Assembly: GCF_003815715.1 (NCBI RefSeq)
Contig: NZ_CP033922.1
Coordinates: 186,001-250,000, forward strand
DNA length: 64,000 nt
Origin: Chryseobacterium sp. G0162
GTDB taxonomy: Bacteria; Bacteroidota; Bacteroidia; Flavobacteriales; Weeksellaceae
Reading direction: 5' to 3'
Below the pieces are notes generated by a model. The model worked only from the letters and a program-made list of their open reading frames with translations, ran no database searches and was not told the DNA's origin. Shown here piece by piece: positions 59,960 to 64,000 of this stretch. Each line of letters opens with the position of its first letter. Within the stretch, counting starts at the first letter, position 1. Position numbers and translations under genes: made by a program.

Positions 59960-61024
59960 ATGAACAAAAAGCACAACTTCAGCGCAGGGCCATGTATCTT
60001 ACCACAAGAGGTATTTGAAAAATCAGCACAGGCAATCTTGGACTTTAACGGTATCGGATTATCTCTTCTTGAAATTTCGCACAGAAGTAAAGATTTCGTT
60101 GCAGTAATGGACGAAGCACGTGCAATTGTAAAAAGACTGATGAACCTGGGTGATGATTATGAGGTACTTTATTTAGGAAGCGGAGCAAGTATGCAGTTTG
60201 CGATGGTGCCTTACAATCTAATGAAAGTAGGCGGAAAAGCAGCTTATCTTGATACAGGAACATGGGCAGCCGGAGCCATCAAAGAAGCAAAAAAACTAGG
60301 AACTGTAGATGTAGTGGGCTCTTCAAAAGAAGAAAACTATTCTTTCATTCCTAAAAATTATACGGTAGGTTCGGAATACGATTATTTCCACTGTACCTCC
60401 AACAATACAATTTATGGAACTCAGATGAAATCATTTCCTGAAGTGGACACCCTGATGGTGTGTGACATGAGTTCTGATATTTTCTCAAGACAACTTGATT
60501 TTTCAAAATTTGACTTAATCTATGCCGGAGCTCAGAAAAATATGGGACCTGCAGGAGTTACTTTAGTCGTTATCAAAAAAGAAATCCTTGGAAAAACAGG
60601 AAGAGAAAATATGCTGTCTATGCTTGATTATTCTCAGCATATTTCCAAAGAGTCAATGTACAATACTCCACCGGTATTTCCTATCTATGCATCTCTGTTA
60701 ACACTACAATACCTTGAAAACAATGGTGGAATTGCAGCAGCAGAACAGAGAAATGAAGCCAAAGCTAAGCTTTTATATGATGAAATTGACAGCAATCCAT
60801 TATTTGAAACGTTCTGCGTGAAAGAAGACCGTTCATTAATGAATGTTTCTTTCAAAATTACAGATGAAAGTAAAAAAGAGGAGTTTGATAATGCATGGAA
60901 AGCTGCAGGAATCAGTGGACTTAACGGTCACAGAAGCCTTGGTGGCTACAGAGCCAGTTTATATAATGCCTTACCTATTGAAAGCGTACAGGTATTGGTG
61001 GATGTAATGAAATCTATCAAATAA
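59960..61024 (+). CDS. serC: Phosphoserine aminotransferase
   Basis: A 354-residue cytosolic PLP enzyme that makes 3-phosphoserine from 3-phosphohydroxypyruvate and glutamate, and also acts in pyridoxal-phosphate synthesis. It shows the NFSAGPCILPQEV start, SLLEISHRSKDF, YLGSGASMQF, the cofactor lysine in YAGAQKNMGPAGV and the C-terminal NGHRSLGGYRASLYNALP. It is the first of the serC-serA-DUF1015 run, but 124 bases with a 19-bp inverted repeat separate it from serA. Confidence 0.97.
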   Translation: MNKKHNFSAGPCILPQEVFEKSAQAILDFNGIGLSLLEISHRSKDFVAVMDEARAIVKRLMNLGDDYEVLYLGSGASMQFAMVPYNLMKVGGKAAYLDTGTWAAGAIKEAKKLGTVDVVGSSKEENYSFIPKNYTVGSEYDYFHCTSNNTIYGTQMKSFPEVDTLMVCDMSSDIFSRQLDFSKFDLIYAGAQKNMGPAGVTLVVIKKEILGKTGRENMLSMLDYSQHISKESMYNTPPVFPIYASLLTLQYLENNGGIAAAEQRNEAKAKLLYDEIDSNPLFETFCVKEDRSLMNVSFKITDESKKEEFDNAWKAAGISGLNGHRSLGGYRASLYNALPIESVQVLVDVMKSIK

Positions 61025-61043
61025 TTTAAGCATTTAAAAATTC

Positions 61044-61134
61044 AAAGATTGAAAGATTTAAAAACAGTTAATTTAAATTTATTAATTTGCACCCCAGTTT
61101 TAAAATTTTGAAATATTTAAATCTTTCAATCTTT
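61044..61134. repeat. Perfect 19-bp inverted repeat between serC and serA
   Basis: AAAGATTGAAAGATTTAAA (61044-61062) and its exact complement (61116-61134) enclose 53 bases in the 124-base space between the two genes. It is made of simple A/T-rich words, like the element at 55916-55971. It could act as a processing or attenuation hairpin inside the operon. No T run follows. Confidence 0.65.
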
Positions 61135-61148
61135 AAATCCAATAACAC

Positions 61149-62114
61149 ATGAAAGTTTTAGCAAACGATGGAATCTCAAAAGCAGGAGAACAGGCTTTAA
61201 AAAACGCCGGAATTGAAATTCTGGACAATAGAGTAGCCCAAGATCACGTTATTAATTTTATCAACGATAATAATGTAGATGTTCTTCTTGTAAGAAGCGC
61301 CACAAAAGTAAGGCAAGACCTGATTGATGCCTGTCCGGGACTTAAGATCATAGGTCGTGGCGGTATTGGAATGGATAATATTGATGTTGAATATGCAAAA
61401 AGTAAGGGGATTAAAATAATCAATACCCCAACAGCATCTTCAAAATCTGTTGCTGAGTTGGTTTTTGGACACTTCATCGCATTAGCCAGATTCCTTCACG
61501 AATCAAACAGACTGATGCCTTTGGAAGGAGAAACTCATTTCAATGCCATGAAAAAGTCATTCAGCAATGCTTATGAACTTTCAGGAAAAACATTAGGAGT
61601 AATCGGCTTTGGAAGTATTGGCCAGGAAGTCGTAAAAATAGGAATCGCATTAGGGATGAAAATACAGGTTCTGACAAGAAGCCCAAAAACAGAAGTTCTT
61701 ACTTTGAATTTCTTTGACGGGCAGTCGGTAAACTTTGAAATCACTTCCACCAATGATATGGACGCTTTCCTTAAAGAATCAGATTTCATCAGCATCAATA
61801 CCCCAAAAACGAATGAGTACATTATAGACACCCCACAATTTGAAAAAATGAAAGATGGAGTTTATATTGTAAATACTGCAAGAGGCGGTGTGATAAATGA
61901 AGTGACACTAATTGATTTTATCGAGTCAGGAAAAGTAGCAGGAGCTGCATTGGACGTTTTTGAAAGCGAGCCCAATCCTGAACTTCCTTTACTGATGAAT
62001 CCCGCACTCTCACTCTCTCCTCATGTAGGCGGGAATACGGTAGACGCGCAAGAGAAAATCGGTATCGAACTTGCAGAACAAATTATTAAGCTACAAAAAG
62101 AAACTATAAGATAA
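61149..62114 (+). CDS. serA: D-3-phosphoglycerate dehydrogenase (short form)
   Basis: A 321-residue cytosolic D-2-hydroxyacid dehydrogenase that oxidises 3-phosphoglycerate to 3-phosphohydroxypyruvate, the first step of serine synthesis. It has the Rossmann GFGSIG (153-158) and the catalytic trio Arg245 (TARGGVIN), Glu274 (FESEPNP) and His292 (PHVGG). The C-terminal ACT and intervening domains of long SerA forms are absent, so serine feedback by ACT binding is not expected. It is followed after 2 bases by the DUF1015 gene. Confidence 0.95.
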   Translation: MKVLANDGISKAGEQALKNAGIEILDNRVAQDHVINFINDNNVDVLLVRSATKVRQDLIDACPGLKIIGRGGIGMDNIDVEYAKSKGIKIINTPTASSKSVAELVFGHFIALARFLHESNRLMPLEGETHFNAMKKSFSNAYELSGKTLGVIGFGSIGQEVVKIGIALGMKIQVLTRSPKTEVLTLNFFDGQSVNFEITSTNDMDAFLKESDFISINTPKTNEYIIDTPQFEKMKDGVYIVNTARGGVINEVTLIDFIESGKVAGAALDVFESEPNPELPLLMNPALSLSPHVGGNTVDAQEKIGIELAEQIIKLQKETIR

Positions 62115-62116
62115 AT

Positions 62117-63361
62117 ATGCCTGTTTTTAAACCTTTCCGTGGAATAAGACCTCACAGAGATTTTGAGGATACTTTCCCTACCCATCCACTGGATAATTTT
62201 ACCCAGGAAGAAATAGCAGAAAAAGCTCAAGTTGAAAATACTTACATCAACATGATAAAGCCCTATGTTGTAAGTAAATCTAAGGATGTAGACCGAAATC
62301 TGAGAAAGATCCGTTCCACATTTGAAGAACTTCTGGACGAAAAGAAACTCGTTCAGGATAATTCTGCATATTATCTTTATGAACAAATATATCCTAACAA
62401 GCAAATTTTCAGAGGACTTTTAGGTCTTGCCAGTATTGAAGATTTCTGGAATGGAAAAATCAAAAGGCACGAAAGTACCATTCCTCAGAAAAAAGAAAAG
62501 CTGGCTCATTACCTTGAAAAAGTAAATCTTCAGGCTGAACCAGTATTGCTAACCTACCCTGCCAACTCGAAAATTGAGTTGTTGATGAACCATGAAGAAA
62601 AGAATGTTCCAATTTTCAATCATATAGATACAATTGGAATCAGACATAAAATCTGGAGAATAGACAACCGTTTGAAACTTCAACAGTTTAAAGAAGTCAT
62701 CGATCAGATTGATTCATTCTACATTGCTGACGGACACCATAGAATTGGTTCCACAGCATTGAATGCAAAAAAACATAAGGATAAAAACAAAAGACACAAC
62801 GGTACAGAGCTTTATAATTTTGTGTACAGCTTTATTGTTTCAAACCAATCGATCAAGATTCACGACTACAACAGAATCTTACACGATCTGAATGGCCTTT
62901 CCACTGAACAATTCCTGAAAGAACTTGAACAGTATTTCCTAATTCACGAAAAAGGAGAAACATCATACTTCCCTTCCCAGAAATTCCATATTTCAATGTA
63001 TCTGGATGGTAAGTTCTACTCTCTTCACGTAAAGCACGACCTTCGCTCTAAAGAAATGTCTTTAGATAACCTGGATCACCATTTATTGGATAAATATATT
63101 TTTAAAGGTATTTTAAAAATAGAAGATCCGGATAGCTCTGATCTGATTTCTTACGTAAAAGGGACTTCTAATATCAGCGGAATTAATATTTTAAAAGAAA
63201 AGGTAGACAGCGGAGAAGGAAAAGCCGGCTTCGGAATTTATCCTGTAAGTTTTAATGATATGATTAAAATTTCAGACTTAAAATTAAGCATGCCTCCAAA
63301 ATGTACATTCATTGAGCCAAAATTGATTACAGCACTGTTAATGTACGATATGAAACCTTAA
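62117..63361 (+). CDS. DUF1015 family protein linked to serine synthesis
   Basis: A 414-residue cytoplasmic protein. The N-terminal FKPFRGIRPHRDFEDTF (3-20), HESTIP (118-123) and ADGHHR (204-209) are the landmarks of DUF1015. The DGHHR-type motif recalls ParB/sulfiredoxin-fold nucleotide-binding proteins, including free serine kinases; that comparison is my inference. It starts two bases after the serA stop, so it is coupled to serine synthesis, and no serB gene is in the window. It may act on phosphoserine or serine. It lacks a HAD phosphatase motif. The association is strong, the reaction unknown. Confidence 0.8.
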   Translation: MPVFKPFRGIRPHRDFEDTFPTHPLDNFTQEEIAEKAQVENTYINMIKPYVVSKSKDVDRNLRKIRSTFEELLDEKKLVQDNSAYYLYEQIYPNKQIFRGLLGLASIEDFWNGKIKRHESTIPQKKEKLAHYLEKVNLQAEPVLLTYPANSKIELLMNHEEKNVPIFNHIDTIGIRHKIWRIDNRLKLQQFKEVIDQIDSFYIADGHHRIGSTALNAKKHKDKNKRHNGTELYNFVYSFIVSNQSIKIHDYNRILHDLNGLSTEQFLKELEQYFLIHEKGETSYFPSQKFHISMYLDGKFYSLHVKHDLRSKEMSLDNLDHHLLDKYIFKGILKIEDPDSSDLISYVKGTSNISGINILKEKVDSGEGKAGFGIYPVSFNDMIKISDLKLSMPPKCTFIEPKLITALLMYDMKP

Positions 63362-63416
63362 TAAATTCCTATTTTTTTCCTACTTTTATCATTGGAAAAA
63401 GAAAGGTAAATAAAAA

Positions 63417-64000
63417 ATGAAAAAAATATTCATTATACTTCCACTCTTTTTGAGTGGATTTTTATTTTCTCAAAAAAAAATCCCCAAAAAGCCTGCTGGC
63501 AGAACAGCAATTCCTGTAAAATTAAATTATCACGATGAATTTAAAAAGATCTCAGACGAGGTTATGACCAACGGTAGGGCTTATGAAAATCTTGGAGAAC
63601 TCACAAAAGGTATCGGGCCACGTTTCAGTGCCACTCCCGGTTATACAAAAGCAGTAGAATGGGCTGAAAAAAAATTCAAGGAAATTGGCATTAATATGAT
63701 CTGGAGGCAGGAAGCCAAAGCTCCGGTCTGGATCAGAGGAAAAGAATCCTTACAGATAAAAGTAGAAAATGGAGATTGGAAGAACATCAGAATGCTTTCT
63801 TTCGGAAACTCTGAAGGAACAGGTGGAAAAGATCTGACAGGCGAAATTGTTTTAATTAACTCTACCTCAGAACTTAATGCAATGTCTGTAGGTCAGTTAA
63901 AAGACAAAATAGTTTTCGTGAATGTTCCTATGGATCCGAAAATCATTAACACCAGTGACTCCTATTTACAGACCGCAAAATCAAAATTAATTTCTGCTTC
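63417..64000 (+). CDS. M28-like metallopeptidase, N-terminal part (cut by window edge)
   Basis: An open frame of 194 codons that runs off the end of the window. A signal peptide (IFIILPLFLSGFLFSQ) is followed by KKIPKKPAG and the M28 start-like region: LTKGIGPRFSATPGYTKAVEWAEKKFKEIGI (in part), then a protease-associated-domain-like segment (TGEIVLINSTSEL ... LKDKIVFVNVPMD). The zinc-binding part would lie beyond 64000. The layout is that of secreted M28 aminopeptidases, with a PA domain inserted before the catalytic domain. It starts 56 bases after the DUF1015 stop. The family call is probable but cannot be confirmed without the rest. Confidence 0.7.
   Translation, partial: MKKIFIILPLFLSGFLFSQKKIPKKPAGRTAIPVKLNYHDEFKKISDEVMTNGRAYENLGELTKGIGPRFSATPGYTKAVEWAEKKFKEIGINMIWRQEAKAPVWIRGKESLQIKVENGDWKNIRMLSFGNSEGTGGKDLTGEIVLINSTSELNAMSVGQLKDKIVFVNVPMDPKIINTSDSYLQTAKSKLISA

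Noticed and set aside
1..64000. CRISPR arrays, tRNA or rRNA genes, transposases, integrases
   Set aside because: No regularly spaced direct repeats, no tRNA-like cloverleaf or rRNA sequence that I recognise, and none of the proteins is a transposase or integrase.

Overview
The window looks like chromosomal DNA of a flavobacterium, most probably Chryseobacterium or a close relative. The reasons are the low G+C content, Bacteroidota-type promoters (TTG plus TAnnTTTG) with almost no Shine-Dalgarno sequences, type IX secretion (T9SS) C-terminal sorting domains, SusC/SusD pairs, GLPGLI and BT0820-type proteins, and the conserved serC-serA-DUF1015 block. The genus is inferred from gene content and remembered gene order, not from a search. 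I see no rRNA, tRNA, insertion sequence, prophage or CRISPR array.

1-9.1 kb: a Crp/Fnr regulator and an SMR (Gdx/SugE-like) exporter, then a minus-strand housekeeping run (methyltransferase, map, BT0820-type HAD protein, acyl-ACP desaturase, gpmI, a zincin-like secreted protein), a SUI1-family protein that may be translated from a leaderless mRNA, and a secreted leucine-rich-repeat protein. 9.2-13.5 kb: a T9SS-secreted PhoX/DUF839 protein downstream of a di-haem peroxidase that carries a large extra N-terminal domain. 13.7-19.3 kb: a nucleoside phosphorylase with two unknown neighbours, a YadA-head-like surface protein, tag, a small charged stress-type protein and fabI.

19.3-32 kb: a polysaccharide utilisation locus for beta-1,3/1,6-glucan. 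One minus-strand operon runs SusC, SusD, GH30, GH3, GH16, GH30 and ends at a perfect 13-bp hairpin. It is divergent from an MFS sugar transporter and a Nudix/winged-helix regulator whose Nudix box is degenerate. SusC/D would bind and import oligosaccharides, the surface GH16 and GH30 lipoproteins cut the polymer, GH3 and the second GH30 finish hydrolysis, and the MFS takes up the sugar.

32-42.7 kb: a glutaryl-CoA dehydrogenase-like enzyme, a T9SS-secreted alpha/beta hydrolase, and a four-gene operon made of a TonB-dependent receptor, a DUF4876 lipoprotein, a DUF6850 outer-membrane protein and a di-haem cytochrome c peroxidase. This operon lies behind a Fur-box-like palindrome and is the best candidate here for a poorly described system, perhaps surface iron or haem handling.

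42.8-64 kb: a patatin-POTRA-barrel (PlpD-like) protein, an AddB-like nuclease with DUF922 and lipoprotein partners, rsmG, a GLPGLI protein, an aspartate aminotransferase with an M16 peptidase, a peroxiredoxin-thioredoxin-DUF6952 block, a Bax-inhibitor-1 protein, a LuxC-type acyl-CoA reductase divergent from a ferredoxin, then serC, serA and DUF1015, and finally an M28-like peptidase cut by the window edge. Intergenic spaces hold several strong terminators and short palindromic elements of the kind dispersed in flavobacterial genomes.
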